DNA of 57,914 nucleotides from Polyangiaceae bacterium (GTDB lineage: Bacteria; Myxococcota_A; Polyangia; Polyangiales; Polyangiaceae), in the NCBI GenBank assembly GCA_023150915.1, contig JAKLKA010000031.1, forward strand, positions 1-57,914, written 5' to 3'. The notes below the pieces were generated by a model, which was not told where the DNA came from, did not search any database, and saw nothing but the letters and a program-made list of their open reading frames with translations. The translations under genes were made by a program, and so were the position numbers. This document shows positions 34,447-43,761 of this stretch, piece by piece (position 1 is the stretch's first letter; every line of letters begins with the position of its first letter).

Positions 34447-36828
34447 TCATTGCTTGCCCGTGGCGTGCGCGCGCCGCGCGCGGAAGGACAGGAACGACGA
34501 GTAGGCGTCCATGTTGCCCGACGACTGGGCGCTCGGGACCTTGTTGTACGTGCCGGACACCGAGAGCGGCGTGAGCGAGCCGCCCGGCTTGGGCACGTCG
34601 GGCTGGGTAGAGGTGATCACCGTGACCGCGCACGACACGATGAAGTCGACCTTGCAGCCGCCGACCAGGGCGTCGAGCAGCGAGTTGCAGGTCGCCCCGA
34701 CCGGCTGGCTCGCACCACAGTAGGTGTAGGCCTTCGAGCCGTTGCAGTTCTTGCACGCACCTGCCCCGGTGGTCAGCGCCTCGGGGATCGGGATCTTCGA
34801 CAGCGAGTCGACGGTGATGGCGCCGCACAGACCCTGGCCCGACCCGTTGGCGATCACTTCGGGGAAGACCACCAGGCCAGGGGCCAGCGTGCTGGGCGGC
34901 GGCGCAGGCACGCTGTCGGTCCCAGAGGTGGCTGCGCGGATCTTGGCGTCGCGCATCTGCAAGACCGCCGGGCTCCCCGAGAGCATGAGCGTGAGGTTCA
35001 CGGGGCTGGGCCCGGCCGTGAGCACGGTGCCCGCCAGCACGCCGCCGGTCAGCTTGCCGGTCGGCAGGTTGTTCGCGTCCAGCTGCAATGCATCCAGCCG
35101 GAACCACCAGTCGAGCGAAGCGGCGCCGTTGCCCGGCCAAGCCCCCTTGGCCGGGTCCAGAACGCCGGTGACGATGCCCAGCTCCAAGGCCGGGTCGTTG
35201 TCGCCCTTCAGATCGTCGAGCCCCAGCGCCTGGACCATGATGTTCGTTCCGGCGTCGTCGATGCCGTCTTGAAGCGCGGTGTTCAGCTGGCCCACGGCCG
35301 TGCTCGACAGGGCCTGGCCCAGGCGATTGGCGGTGTAGGCGCAGAAGCTCGGGGCCGTTCCCTTGACGATGTCGGCGTCGTAGAGCCGGGTGAACATCTC
35401 GTACTTGCAGACCGAGTCACAACCGTCGAGGTTCGACTTGTTACCGTCGTCGCAGTGCTCTCCGGTGTCGATCACCGCGTCTCCGCAGAGCGGGGTCTTC
35501 ACGCAGTTGCCCGCGGTGCAGACCGCACCGCCCGTGCAGACCTTGCCACACGAACCGCAGTTGCTGTTGTCGGTCTGGGTGTTCGCGCAGGCGTTGCCGC
35601 ACAGCGTCTGGCCCGAGCCGCACACGCAGGCCCCGGTCTGACAGGTCGACCCCGACGGGCAGACCTTGGCGCACGCGCCGCAGTTGCTGTTGTCGGTCTG
35701 CATGTTCACGCAGGTGGTGCCACACGCGGTCTGGCCCGACGGGCAGCTGCACGTGCCGGCGCTGCACGTCTTGCCACCCGTGCAGGCGTTGCCGCACGCG
35801 CCGCAGTGACTGTTGCTGGTCTGCGTGTTCACGCAGGCGCCGCTGCACAACGCGCCGCCGCCCGGGCAGGCGCAGGTGCCGCTGCCGCAGCTCTGGCCCG
35901 TGGCGCAGGCTTTGGCGCACGCACCGCAGTTGGCGGGGTCGGTCTGAAGGTCGACGCACGAGTTGCCGCACTTGGTGGTGCCGCCGGTGCAGTTCGCCGT
36001 GCACTGACCGGCAGAGCAGACCTGCCCAGTGGTACAGGCCGTGCCACAGGCGCCACAGTTCGTGGCGTCGGTCTGGGTGTTGGTGCACTGGTTGTTGCAG
36101 GTGGTCTGCCCGCTGGGGCAGGCGCACTGCCCCGCGCTGCACGCCTTGCCGCCGCTACAAGCGTTGCCGCAGGCGCCGCAGTTGGCGTTGTCGGTCTGGG
36201 TGGCGACGCACGCGCCGCTGCACAGCGTCTGCCCCGAAGAGCAGCCGCACTTGCCCGCTGCGCACGCGCTGCCGCCGGCGCAGGCGTTGCCACAGGCGCC
36301 GCAGTTGGCGTTGTCGGTCTGGGTGTCCACGCACGCGCCGCTGCAGGCCACCTGGCCGGTGGCGCAGTTGTCCGAGCACTTCCCCGCCGAGCAGACCTGC
36401 GCCGCGGTGCACGCGTTGCCGCAGGCCCCGCAGTTTGCCGCACTGGCCTGGGTGTCCACGCACTGGCCGCCGCACAGCTCTTGCCCCGACGGGCACGCAC
36501 ACTGGCCGCTCTGACACGAGCTGCCGCCGGAGCATGCCTGCCCGCACGCGCCGCAGTGGTTGTTGTTGTTCTGCGGATCGATGCAGGCGCCGTCGCACTC
36601 GAGCTCGGCTCCTGTGCACTGCCCGGCATCGCCCGCCCCCGATCCGCCGGTGCCGCCGGTATTGCCCGACCCGCCGGTGCCGCCGGTCGCTCCCCCGGTG
36701 CCGGTGTCGTTCCCGGCGTCCTGCTTGCCCCCGGCGCCGGCGTCGTCGTCGCCGCCGCAGGCGTTCATTGCCCCCAGCACCAACAGTGCGCCGCTGACCA
36801 GCCCGACCAACGCTCCGATGCGAGACAT
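34447..36828 (-). CDS. Lipoprotein with nine Stig1-like Cys repeats
   Basis: A 793-residue lipoprotein (AMNAC lipobox near residue 24) with a Gly/Thr linker (40-72), nine repeats of about 40 residues (74-437) of the form C.GACV..QTDN.NCGACGNAC (the Stig1-like pattern), then a DUF4215-like module (CGDAVIDTGEHCDDGN) and a C-terminal domain of about 300 residues of unknown fold that has three further Cys pairs. The repeats should be strongly disulfide-bonded and rod-like. It is likely surface-exposed. GGAGGT precedes the ATG by six bases. A TATGCT element upstream gives a plausible promoter. Confidence 0.85.
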   Translation of the reverse strand: MSRIGALVGLVSGALLVLGAMNACGGDDDAGAGGKQDAGNDTGTGGATGGTGGSGNTGGTGGSGAGDAGQCTGAELECDGACIDPQNNNNHCGACGQACSGGSSCQSGQCACPSGQELCGGQCVDTQASAANCGACGNACTAAQVCSAGKCSDNCATGQVACSGACVDTQTDNANCGACGNACAGGSACAAGKCGCSSGQTLCSGACVATQTDNANCGACGNACSGGKACSAGQCACPSGQTTCNNQCTNTQTDATNCGACGTACTTGQVCSAGQCTANCTGGTTKCGNSCVDLQTDPANCGACAKACATGQSCGSGTCACPGGGALCSGACVNTQTSNSHCGACGNACTGGKTCSAGTCSCPSGQTACGTTCVNMQTDNSNCGACAKVCPSGSTCQTGACVCGSGQTLCGNACANTQTDNSNCGSCGKVCTGGAVCTAGNCVKTPLCGDAVIDTGEHCDDGNKSNLDGCDSVCKYEMFTRLYDADIVKGTAPSFCAYTANRLGQALSSTAVGQLNTALQDGIDDAGTNIMVQALGLDDLKGDNDPALELGIVTGVLDPAKGAWPGNGAASLDWWFRLDALQLDANNLPTGKLTGGVLAGTVLTAGPSPVNLTLMLSGSPAVLQMRDAKIRAATSGTDSVPAPPPSTLAPGLVVFPEVIANGSGQGLCGAITVDSLSKIPIPEALTTGAGACKNCNGSKAYTYCGASQPVGATCNSLLDALVGGCKVDFIVSCAVTVITSTQPDVPKPGGSLTPLSVSGTYNKVPSAQSSGNMDAYSSFLSFRARRAHATGKQ
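35517..36609 (-). repeat. Nine tandem Stig1-like coding repeats (about 120 bases each)
   Basis: The repeats correspond to residues 74-437. Units 3 and 4 are almost identical in the Q-T-D-N-A-N-C-G-A-C-G-N-A-C stretch, which suggests recent duplication or gene conversion. The other units have diverged. Confidence 0.85.
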
Positions 36829-36857
36829 GATGGACCTCCGAGGTTCCCCAACTGAGC

Positions 36858-36863
36858 AGCATA
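36858..36863 (-). promoter_or_regulatory. -10 candidate (TATGCT) for the Stig1 lipoprotein
   Basis: Minus-strand TATGCT lies 29 bases upstream of ATG 36828 and gives a leader of about 22 bases that includes GGAGGT. Confidence 0.4.
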
Positions 36864-36937
36864 GAGGATTTTCTCACGCTGCACAGAGTTGCCGCGGGGT
36901 GCGACAGGAACGCACAGCGGAGACTGGCCAGCCCGCA

Positions 36938-38578
36938 TCAAGCGAGCCAGGCGACGATGACCTGCGCAGCGACGATCTTGGCGACGGTGGCCATGGGGTA
37001 GACCGTGGCATAGCCCAAGTTCGACAGCTCGCTCTTGCTCTGCTCGTTGGCGAACGCCAGGACCGCCGGCTGCGTGAACAAGCCCGCCACGATGCCAGTT
37101 GCCAGGCTCATCGGGATCTTCAAGAGCTTGTGGGCGATGAGCAGCGCCGAAAGGCCGAGCGTCACCGTCAGCGCGAGGCCCACACCGAACAGCACGAGGC
37201 CATTGCCATGCAGCAGCGTGTGGGCGAACGAACCGCCCGAGCGCGTACCCACCCCGGCCAAGAACAGGATGAGCCCGAATTGACGCAGTGTGTGATTGGC
37301 GTTGTAGGGCATGTGCCAGACGATGGGCCCACTGCGCCCGAGCGCGCCCAGCACCAGCCCGGCGATCAGCGGGCCGCCGGCGAGCCCCAGCTTGAAGCTC
37401 ATGCCACCGGGCAACGGCAAGGGCACCATCCCCAACAAGAGCCCCAGGGCCATGCCCAGGCCGAACACACCCACGTCGATCTCGGAGAGCGCCTTCATCG
37501 AGTCGCCGAAGAACCCGCTCACCTCTTTGATGCGGTCGGCGGGCGCCACGATGCGCACGCGATCGCCGGGCTCGAGCACCATGTCGGCGCGCGCCAAGAA
37601 GTCCACGTCGCCGCGCCGCACGCGCGTCAGGATGGCGCCGAAGCGCTGCGGCAGCATCAGCTCGCGGATCGCCTTGCCCGCCACCTCGGGGCTCGAGACG
37701 AACACGCGCCGGAAGTCGATCACCCGGCGATCTTGGAACAGCGGTTCGGGGCTGGGTTCGCCGATCACCTCGGTCACCGAGCGGGTGTGCTCGCTGCTGC
37801 CGATCACGGTCAGCAGGTCGCCCTCGGCCAGACGGGTGCCTCGGGTCGCGAGCGCCACCTCGTCACCATGACGATGCCGGCCGAACACCACCGGCCAGCC
37901 GTAGTCCGCTTGCAGGTCGCCCAGCGTTCGGCCCACGAAGTCGGTGCGGGTCACCCGCAGGGTGACGTCGACGATCTCGTCCGGCACGAGACCCGACTTC
38001 CGAGCTTCTCGTGCTTCAGCCGGGTAGTCGGTCCTGAGGACGCGCTGCAGGACGAAGATCGCCAGGAGCACGCCGAGCACGCCCATGGGGTACGCCACCG
38101 AGTAGGCGATCACCGGCTCGGTGAGCAGGCGCTCGCGCAGCTCGGGGGCGGCGTGTTCCCGCTCGTAGTCCAAGATCGCGGCCAGGGCTGGGGTGTTGGT
38201 CAGCGCGCCGGTGAAGATGCCGGCTGCGTGGGTGCCGCCCAGCCCCAAGAAGCGACCGGCAGCCGTCACCAGGGTCGCGCCCCCCGCGATCAGCGCGACC
38301 ACCAGCAGGTTGTCGCGAAGGCCGCGCGCCCGGAGCGCGCCGAAGAACCCGGGCCCGCTGGAGAGGCCCACCGTGTACACGAACAAGATCAGACCGAGCT
38401 GAAACAAGAGCTCGGGCAGCTTCAGGCGCTCGTCGACGGCGCCGACGCCCAAACCGACGAAGAGCACCGCCGCGACGCCCAGGCCGAACCCGCCGAGCTG
38501 GAGCTTGCCGAGCAGAAAGCCCAGCCCCGCTACCACCATCAGCAGCAAGAACGGGCTGGATGCGAGCAGGTCGACCAC
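36938..38578 (-). CDS. AspT/YidE/YbjL-type transporter with two RCK_C domains
   Basis: A 546-residue membrane protein. It has an N-terminal set of helices (from LLASSPFLLLMVVAG), a soluble middle with two TrkA-C-like domains (about 195-370; motifs LAEGDLLTVIGSSE and LEPGDRVRIVAPAD), and a C-terminal set of helices repeating the first (GLILFLAGVGTRSG matches GLILFVYTVGLSSG). This internal duplication defines the AspT/YidE/YbjL antiporter group. The substrate may be an amino or organic acid. The preferred GTG gives a 7-base distance to a TAGCTT element; a longer open frame to 38908 is ignored because it lacks hydrophobic sequence. Confidence 0.85.
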   Translation of the reverse strand: MVDLLASSPFLLLMVVAGLGFLLGKLQLGGFGLGVAAVLFVGLGVGAVDERLKLPELLFQLGLILFVYTVGLSSGPGFFGALRARGLRDNLLVVALIAGGATLVTAAGRFLGLGGTHAAGIFTGALTNTPALAAILDYEREHAAPELRERLLTEPVIAYSVAYPMGVLGVLLAIFVLQRVLRTDYPAEAREARKSGLVPDEIVDVTLRVTRTDFVGRTLGDLQADYGWPVVFGRHRHGDEVALATRGTRLAEGDLLTVIGSSEHTRSVTEVIGEPSPEPLFQDRRVIDFRRVFVSSPEVAGKAIRELMLPQRFGAILTRVRRGDVDFLARADMVLEPGDRVRIVAPADRIKEVSGFFGDSMKALSEIDVGVFGLGMALGLLLGMVPLPLPGGMSFKLGLAGGPLIAGLVLGALGRSGPIVWHMPYNANHTLRQFGLILFLAGVGTRSGGSFAHTLLHGNGLVLFGVGLALTVTLGLSALLIAHKLLKIPMSLATGIVAGLFTQPAVLAFANEQSKSELSNLGYATVYPMATVAKIVAAQVIVAWLA

Positions 38579-38585
38579 GAGGCCG

Positions 38586-38591
38586 AAGCTA
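38586..38591 (-). promoter_or_regulatory. Leaderless -10 candidate (TAGCTT)
   Basis: Minus-strand TAGCTT ends seven bases before GTG 38578. Confidence 0.5.
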
Positions 38592-38660
38592 GCGCATCCC
38601 AGCGCTTCCGCCGATCTGGGACGTACAACGAGGGTGGTCGCAGAATTCGCGCGAAACCTG

Positions 38661-38666
38661 GATAAT
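38661..38666 (+). promoter_or_regulatory. Leaderless -10 candidate (GATAAT)
   Basis: GATAAT ends six bases before ATG 38673. It is close to the TATAAT consensus. Confidence 0.5.
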
Positions 38667-38672
38667 CGAGCC

Positions 38673-39614
38673 ATGCGGAGTCGACTCCCAATCCTTCTGG
38701 CGTTCGCCCTGAACGCCTGCCCCAAGCCGTCGCCATCCGAGAGCAGCCCCAGCGCTCCGGCCGTCAGCACACTGCCGCCGGCGCCAGCGGCCTCGGCGCC
38801 TCTGCAAACCGGCGAGTGCCCGCTCGCGATCGTGCCGGGGGTTTCGCTGGGGCCCGTCCGCATCGGCGAGACGCCGTCGGACCTGGAAAAGCACGGCCTG
38901 CTCGCCAAGTCGACCTCGAAGTATCAGGCCACCGAGTTCTTCGAGGTCGGGCCGTATCACGCCAAGCTCTGCGGCGGGCGCGTGGTCGAGGTCTGGATCG
39001 ACGACCTCCGGAAGGCCCCGGACTGCGTCAGCGTCGGCGGCAAGAAGGTCGAGCGGACCATCGACCGCCAGCAGTTGATCGCCATGTTTGCCGGCTGCCA
39101 GGACGCGCCACCGCGGACCGGCGGTGAGTTCAAAGAGTGCGAGTCGGGTGCGCTGCGTATCGGTTGGGGCATGGGTGAGTTCATCCAGATCCGGGTCGGC
39201 AAGAAGGGCACGCGGCTCGACGACAGCTGCGAAATGCTGCTCGACGACGGCACACCGGTGGCGCTGCCCGCCGCCGAGCGGACCAAGATGTTGCAGAAGG
39301 TCCTCGACCTCGACCTGCTCGCGCCCTTCTGGCACCGCGGAGAGCCTGGCCGTGACCCGCTGAAGGTCATCGAGAACGACGCGACGGCGGACCGCCCGGA
39401 GTTGACGATCTTCGGCTCGAAGGTGGTCTGGGTGAAGAAGGCCGACGCCGAGAAGCAGAAGCTGCCCTACTTCGAGATCGAGAAGCTCACCGCCAGTGCG
39501 ACCAAGACCCGACTCGATTTCCGCTTTCCCGTCGAGGGCGTGGTCGGGCACGCCGAGTTCGAGAAGCGCGGCGACAGCTGGTACCTCAGCGGCAAGCAGG
39601 TGGCCGAGCGGTGA
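38673..39614 (+). CDS. Lipoprotein of unknown function, first of a coupled pair
   Basis: A 313-residue lipoprotein (ALNAC lipobox, Cys16), Pro/Ser/Ala linker (17-45), then a soluble domain starting with a motif seen in many small lipoproteins (PGVSLGPVRIGETPSDLEKH). The C-terminal part has no recognised signature. The ATG is supported by GATAAT six bases upstream. The stop overlaps the next start in GTGA, so the two are made together. Confidence 0.72.
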   Translation: MRSRLPILLAFALNACPKPSPSESSPSAPAVSTLPPAPAASAPLQTGECPLAIVPGVSLGPVRIGETPSDLEKHGLLAKSTSKYQATEFFEVGPYHAKLCGGRVVEVWIDDLRKAPDCVSVGGKKVERTIDRQQLIAMFAGCQDAPPRTGGEFKECESGALRIGWGMGEFIQIRVGKKGTRLDDSCEMLLDDGTPVALPAAERTKMLQKVLDLDLLAPFWHRGEPGRDPLKVIENDATADRPELTIFGSKVVWVKKADAEKQKLPYFEIEKLTASATKTRLDFRFPVEGVVGHAEFEKRGDSWYLSGKQVAER

Positions 39615-41215
39615 AGCGCCTGGTCTTCATCGGCCTGGCGTTCGCCGGCTGCGGTGAGCCGCCGCCAGCGCGACCCCCGCACGCGCTCACCGCGGACGCG
39701 AGCGCGCTCGAGGACAGGACCGCGGTGGCCAGCAGCTGCGAGACCGCTTTCACCCTCGCCGAGCTTCCAACGGCCGCACCGGCCAGCCGTTGCCTGCCGC
39801 CGGCAGACCCTGCCGCGCGGGCCAGCGACGCCCGCGCCCTCGAGCTGGCGGAGCTCGCGAATGCCCCCGCCGAGAGGTTCCTCGAGAAGCGCGATCAGCT
39901 GGTGTCCCGGGGCCGAGGCGCGCTGAGCCGCCTGCGGGAGCTCGCTCTGTCGGCCCCCACCGCGCGTGAGCGAGGTCTGGCCGCCGCGATCGTCACGCGT
40001 ATCGAGAAACCCACCGAAGCCAAGCGGGTCGACGGCTGGGCCCCGTCCAAAGGCGCGCTGATGCTGCGCAACCCCAGCTTCAAGGTCGCCGCCGAGCTCG
40101 AGGCCGCCTTCGCGCCCTATCCCGAGTTGGCATTCGAAGCTCTGGTCCGGGCACGTGACGCCAGCGACGCCACACCCCCGCATGGCGGGTTCGTTCCGGT
40201 GCTGCGTTCACCGCTCTTCGAGGTGGTGGGCCGGGGGCCCGACGGCTACTTGCGGCTCGAAGAGCTGGTGCGGCGCTTCCCCGAGGCGTTCGCGCTGTTG
40301 GTGAAGCACGACCCGGAGCGTGGCACATGCGCGGCGCTGTCGTGGCTGGGCGGCAAGCTTCCACCCGCCGACGACGATCGCGGTCGCGCGGTGCTGGCGG
40401 CACTGGGTAGCGACGACCCGCTGGCGATGCACTTGCTTCGCCGCGCCCTGCGCGACGGTCCGGTCAAGACCAAGAGCGTGGCCGCGGACGCGCTGGCGCG
40501 ACAGAAAGACGCCAGCGCCGTCCCCGACCTGCTCGCGCTGCTTGCCGAGCGAACGATGGCGGGGCCCGTGCGCGCTCACCTGGTGGCTGTCATCGGGCCC
40601 GAAGAGACCGAAAAGCAGCTGGTCCGGCTCGCTCGGGACTGCCGCGCCGAGTACCGATCGGCTGCGGCGCGCGCGCTGCGGTGGAGCCCGGTGGTCAGCG
40701 GCGCCCCGGTCCTGGCGGCGCTGGCGGGGGACACCGAGAGCGGTGTGCGCGCCGAGGCGCTCGATGCTCTGGCGTGGATGGCACTGTCACACCGCGAGGC
40801 GAACGTGCCGTTCGGCGACGAGGTGGAGAGTGCGGTGATTGCGGCGGCCGGCGACGGCTCACCGAACGTGCGCCGCTTGGCGTTGAACGCCCTGTGGAGG
40901 CTGGTGGTCGAGAAGCGCCGCCCGCTCGGCGCTGCGATGCGCGCCACCTGGGCGCGGGCGCTCTCGGATCGCGACCGCCAGGTGCAGAACCTGGTCCTGG
41001 CCGAGCTCGACGACTTCTTTCCCGGCGACGCGGAGCTGATCGTCGTGCTGCTCGGCGACCTCGGACGGGTGCCCGACGAGTGGCCGCACCGCGACGCCCT
41101 GGCGCGCGCGCGTGCGGCGCATCCGGCCCCCACGCGCGACCAAGTCGCGACCCTGGCGCGAAGCGCCGTCCCCGGGCTTCGCGCGATTGCCGAGGCGTGG
41201 CTCGCGCGGAAGTGA
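39611..41215 (+). CDS. HEAT-repeat lipoprotein
   Basis: A 534-residue lipoprotein (LAFAGC lipobox, Cys14). The second half (from about 270) is composed of HEAT/PBS-like helical repeats, each with Ala/Leu-rich pairs such as VAADALARQKDASAVPDLLA and VRAEALDALAWMAL. Such superhelices bind proteins, probably partners in the periplasm or at the cell surface. It is translated by coupling with the preceding lipoprotein and likely works with it. Eight codons after the stop, the PCL-motif protein begins. Confidence 0.75.
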   Translation: MKRLVFIGLAFAGCGEPPPARPPHALTADASALEDRTAVASSCETAFTLAELPTAAPASRCLPPADPAARASDARALELAELANAPAERFLEKRDQLVSRGRGALSRLRELALSAPTARERGLAAAIVTRIEKPTEAKRVDGWAPSKGALMLRNPSFKVAAELEAAFAPYPELAFEALVRARDASDATPPHGGFVPVLRSPLFEVVGRGPDGYLRLEELVRRFPEAFALLVKHDPERGTCAALSWLGGKLPPADDDRGRAVLAALGSDDPLAMHLLRRALRDGPVKTKSVAADALARQKDASAVPDLLALLAERTMAGPVRAHLVAVIGPEETEKQLVRLARDCRAEYRSAAARALRWSPVVSGAPVLAALAGDTESGVRAEALDALAWMALSHREANVPFGDEVESAVIAAAGDGSPNVRRLALNALWRLVVEKRRPLGAAMRATWARALSDRDRQVQNLVLAELDDFFPGDAELIVVLLGDLGRVPDEWPHRDALARARAAHPAPTRDQVATLARSAVPGLRAIAEAWLARK

Positions 41216-41220
41216 CGTGA

Positions 41221-41226
41221 TACGCT
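41221..41226 (+). promoter_or_regulatory. -10 candidate (TACGCT) before the PCL-motif protein
   Basis: TACGCT ends ten bases before ATG 41237. The same hexamer is the -10 candidate at 44734. Confidence 0.35.
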
Positions 41227-41236
41227 GCCGGCTGGG

Positions 41237-41602
41237 ATGAGCGACGACGAGGCGAGGCAGGCCATCTTGTCGCGTCGCGCGCGGTTCGTCGCGGCGACGC
41301 TGGCCAGCGCCGGGCTCTTGGTCGGCACCGCGGACTGCGGGGGGCAGACCCAGTCGGACGACAGCCAGGCCAGCGGCGGCACGGGCGGCGTCCCGAAGCC
41401 CTGCCTGAGCGGTGGTGCTGCGCCGTGTCTTGGCGCGCCGGCGGGTGGTGGCGGCTATCCGTCCCCCTGCCTGGCAGGCGCCGGCGGCGGCGGTGCCTAT
41501 CCGTGCCTCTCGGGCGCCGGCGGCATGCTCGAAGACGGAAACGCTCCGGACGCAGCCGACGCCGACGACGCAGACGGTGCGAGCACCGACGGTTCCGACT
41601 GA
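41237..41602 (+). CDS. Small exported protein with PCL motifs
   Basis: A 121-residue protein. The N-terminus has SRRARFVAATLASAGLLVG, a possible twin-arginine signal, ending in TADC, a possible lipobox. The rest contains four Pro-Cys-Leu motifs (KPCLSGG, APCLGAP, SPCLAGA, YPCLSGA) separated by Gly-rich spacers, and an acidic Asp/Ala tail. I do not recognise the family, though similar PCL-rich exported proteins seem to recur in Polyangia. The regularly spaced Cys could bind metal or be modified. The gene is three bases from the end of the convergent TPR-like gene. Confidence 0.6.
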   Translation: MSDDEARQAILSRRARFVAATLASAGLLVGTADCGGQTQSDDSQASGGTGGVPKPCLSGGAAPCLGAPAGGGGYPSPCLAGAGGGGAYPCLSGAGGMLEDGNAPDAADADDADGASTDGSD

Positions 41603-41604
41603 GG

Positions 41605-43761
41605 TCAGCGCAGGCCTTCGCCGCCGACGTACTCGTCTTCCCAGTCCTCGCCGTCGAAGGGCCAGTATTCCTCGTCGGCCTTCAGCCAGCGCTCGGCCTT
41701 GAGCGAGTCGGCGATGGTCTGCGGCAAGAGCCCCTGCGACAGCGCTTCGATCTCGACCTCGAGCGAACGCTTCTCGCCCAGCACGGTCTCGATGCGACCC
41801 AGTCGCGCGCGCCGCAGCAGGCGCGAGAGCCGCCGGTCCAGCCGCACCAGCGCGTCCTTCGCCAGGGCTATCTGCTGGCCCTCGACCTTCTCACGGGTCT
41901 TGGCGGCTTCCTGGTGCATCGCCACGGCACGCTCGCGGTCTTTCTGGATCACGCCCATCAGATCCACGTCGGTCGTGGCCTTCATGGCGGCCGCGGCGGC
42001 GGGCGTCAGTGCCGTCTTGCCCGCGCGGGCGCGGATCTCGAGGGCTTCCAGCTGCTTCTTCAGATCGTCGATCTGGCCCTTGTTGGCATTGCTGGTGCGC
42101 TCGGCGTCGCGCATCAGGCGCCGCACCTCGGCAACCTGAGCTTCGATGCGCTCGATCTTGTCGGCGACGGTGTCGCCGATGGGGCCCGCAGCCTGCGGGC
42201 GCACCTCTTTCGGAGTCGCCAGCTTGCGCGCCGCCTCGTCCAGGTCGTTCATTGCGCCCCGCAAGCCCGACAGCTGCACGTCCAACTGGCCCAGGCGGCG
42301 CGAAGCGGTGCCGTAACCAGAGTCGATTCGCATCAACGCGCCCAGGGTCCGGGCCACGGTCGCGTCGACGCCCAGGTTGGCGGCCGCCGGATCCGAGCCC
42401 TCGCGCACTGTCTCGACCAGGCGCTTGACCGCGGTGTCGTCCTTCGAGATGCGTCGCGCGGCGTCGCGCACCGGGTCGTAGCGCTTCAAGAACTCGCGCA
42501 GCTTGGCGTCGGCGCGGAAGAACTTGCACGTGGCCATGTCGATGTAAGCATCCAGGATCCACGCTTCGTCTTCGTACGGGTGATTGACCTTCATCACCCG
42601 AAGCTCGTTCATCAGCTCGCGCGCGCCCTCGTAGTCCTTCGCCTCGTAGCGCGTGGTCGACGCTTCGTAGAGCGACTCGGGCAATCGGTCGGAGTCCCGC
42701 GGAACCAGGTAGTAGTAGTAGCGGGCGTCGTCGAAGCGGTACTGCTCGTGGGCCACGCGACCCAGGCCCAGGCGCGCCAGATCACGCACGCGGAAGAAGT
42801 CGCTTCCCCCGAACAGCGGGGCCTTCTTCGGGGTGCGCTTGGGATCGGCGACCTTGCAGAACAAGTTCTCGCCCTTCTTCAGCTGGCCGCGCTCGACCTC
42901 GATCAAACCCGACAGGTAGGTCGCTTGCGCCCAGAATCGCGACTTGGGCGACACGGCCGCGTAGGCCACCAGGGCCCCCGCCTTGTCCTTCTTGCGCTCG
43001 AGCGAGCGACCTTTGAGGTAGGCGATGTCCCCACGCAGCTCTTCCGGGGCGCTCCCGGGGACCTTCTTCAGATCTTCGAGGAAGACCTCGAGCTGGTCGC
43101 TCTCGAGCGCCAGCTCGACCAGCGTCCGCGCCGCGCGGCGATAGTTGGTGTCTTTGGCGTCGCCGCTGAGCACGCGGAGCAGGTAGCCGCGCGCCGGCTC
43201 GTAGGCACCGGCGCGGCCGAGGGCGTCGCCCAGCAGGAACAGCATGGTGCGGCCCTCTGCACCGGTGGCGAATGGTTCGAAGCGCGGTTGCTCCACGAAG
43301 TACACCAGGTCGCCGATCGCCTCGTCGCGGCGGCCATTGGCGATCTTCTCTTCGATGGGCGGAAGCTCTTCGCGCAAGCGCTGAGCGCTGAGCGGAGCCG
43401 TCGCCGACAGCTTTCGCTTCTCGAGGGCCTTCTGGTACGCCTTCATCCCCTCGGACCGGGTGTCGGGCTTGCCGCTGCTCGGCGGTGGTGCGTCGGTCGC
43501 AGTGTCCGCGTTTGCGGCGCTGGCGCCGGTGTCCCCCTCGGGCTTCTTGTCGCCTTCGGGCTTCTTGTCGCCTTCGGACTTCTTGTCGCCCTCGGGCTTC
43601 TTGTCGCCCTCGGGCTTCTTGTCGCCTTCGGGCTTCTTGTCGTCCGCCTTGGGGGGGCTGTCGGCGGCGGGCTTGGCCTTCCCTTTGGGCTGGGCGCCCG
43701 CAGAAGAGGCCAGCGCAGCGCCCAGCGCCACGCACGAAACGAACCGCGAAATGCGCCGCAT
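41605..43761 (-). CDS. Exported TPR-like protein with KKPEGD repeats
   Basis: A 718-residue protein with a signal peptide (SSAGAQ), a low-complexity region with six copies of a KKPEGD hexapeptide (residues about 40-78), TPR-like helical repeats (130-470) and a coiled coil with predicted long helices (470-690) before an acidic end (WPFDGEDWEDEYVGGE). Similar large periplasmic TPR proteins belong to envelope-spanning motility complexes in myxobacteria, but homology to a Glt protein cannot be shown here. The ATG overlaps the previous stop by one base (TGATG), so the two proteins are coupled. Confidence 0.7.
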   Translation of the reverse strand: MRRISRFVSCVALGAALASSAGAQPKGKAKPAADSPPKADDKKPEGDKKPEGDKKPEGDKKSEGDKKPEGDKKPEGDTGASAANADTATDAPPPSSGKPDTRSEGMKAYQKALEKRKLSATAPLSAQRLREELPPIEEKIANGRRDEAIGDLVYFVEQPRFEPFATGAEGRTMLFLLGDALGRAGAYEPARGYLLRVLSGDAKDTNYRRAARTLVELALESDQLEVFLEDLKKVPGSAPEELRGDIAYLKGRSLERKKDKAGALVAYAAVSPKSRFWAQATYLSGLIEVERGQLKKGENLFCKVADPKRTPKKAPLFGGSDFFRVRDLARLGLGRVAHEQYRFDDARYYYYLVPRDSDRLPESLYEASTTRYEAKDYEGARELMNELRVMKVNHPYEDEAWILDAYIDMATCKFFRADAKLREFLKRYDPVRDAARRISKDDTAVKRLVETVREGSDPAAANLGVDATVARTLGALMRIDSGYGTASRRLGQLDVQLSGLRGAMNDLDEAARKLATPKEVRPQAAGPIGDTVADKIERIEAQVAEVRRLMRDAERTSNANKGQIDDLKKQLEALEIRARAGKTALTPAAAAAMKATTDVDLMGVIQKDRERAVAMHQEAAKTREKVEGQQIALAKDALVRLDRRLSRLLRRARLGRIETVLGEKRSLEVEIEALSQGLLPQTIADSLKAERWLKADEEYWPFDGEDWEDEYVGGEGLR
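43531..43642 (-). repeat. 18-base tandem repeat coding KKPEGD
   Basis: Six near-identical 18-base units encode KKPEGD or KKSEGD. They differ mostly in third positions and one Pro to Ser change, so the repeat is old enough for silent drift yet in frame. Confidence 0.85.

Noticed and set aside
34399-36855. An 818-codon plus-strand frame opposite the Stig1 lipoprotein, rich in Ala and Val
   Set aside because: Its repeats are only the complement of the Cys-repeat codons; the minus frame has a signal peptide, ribosome-binding site and known domains.
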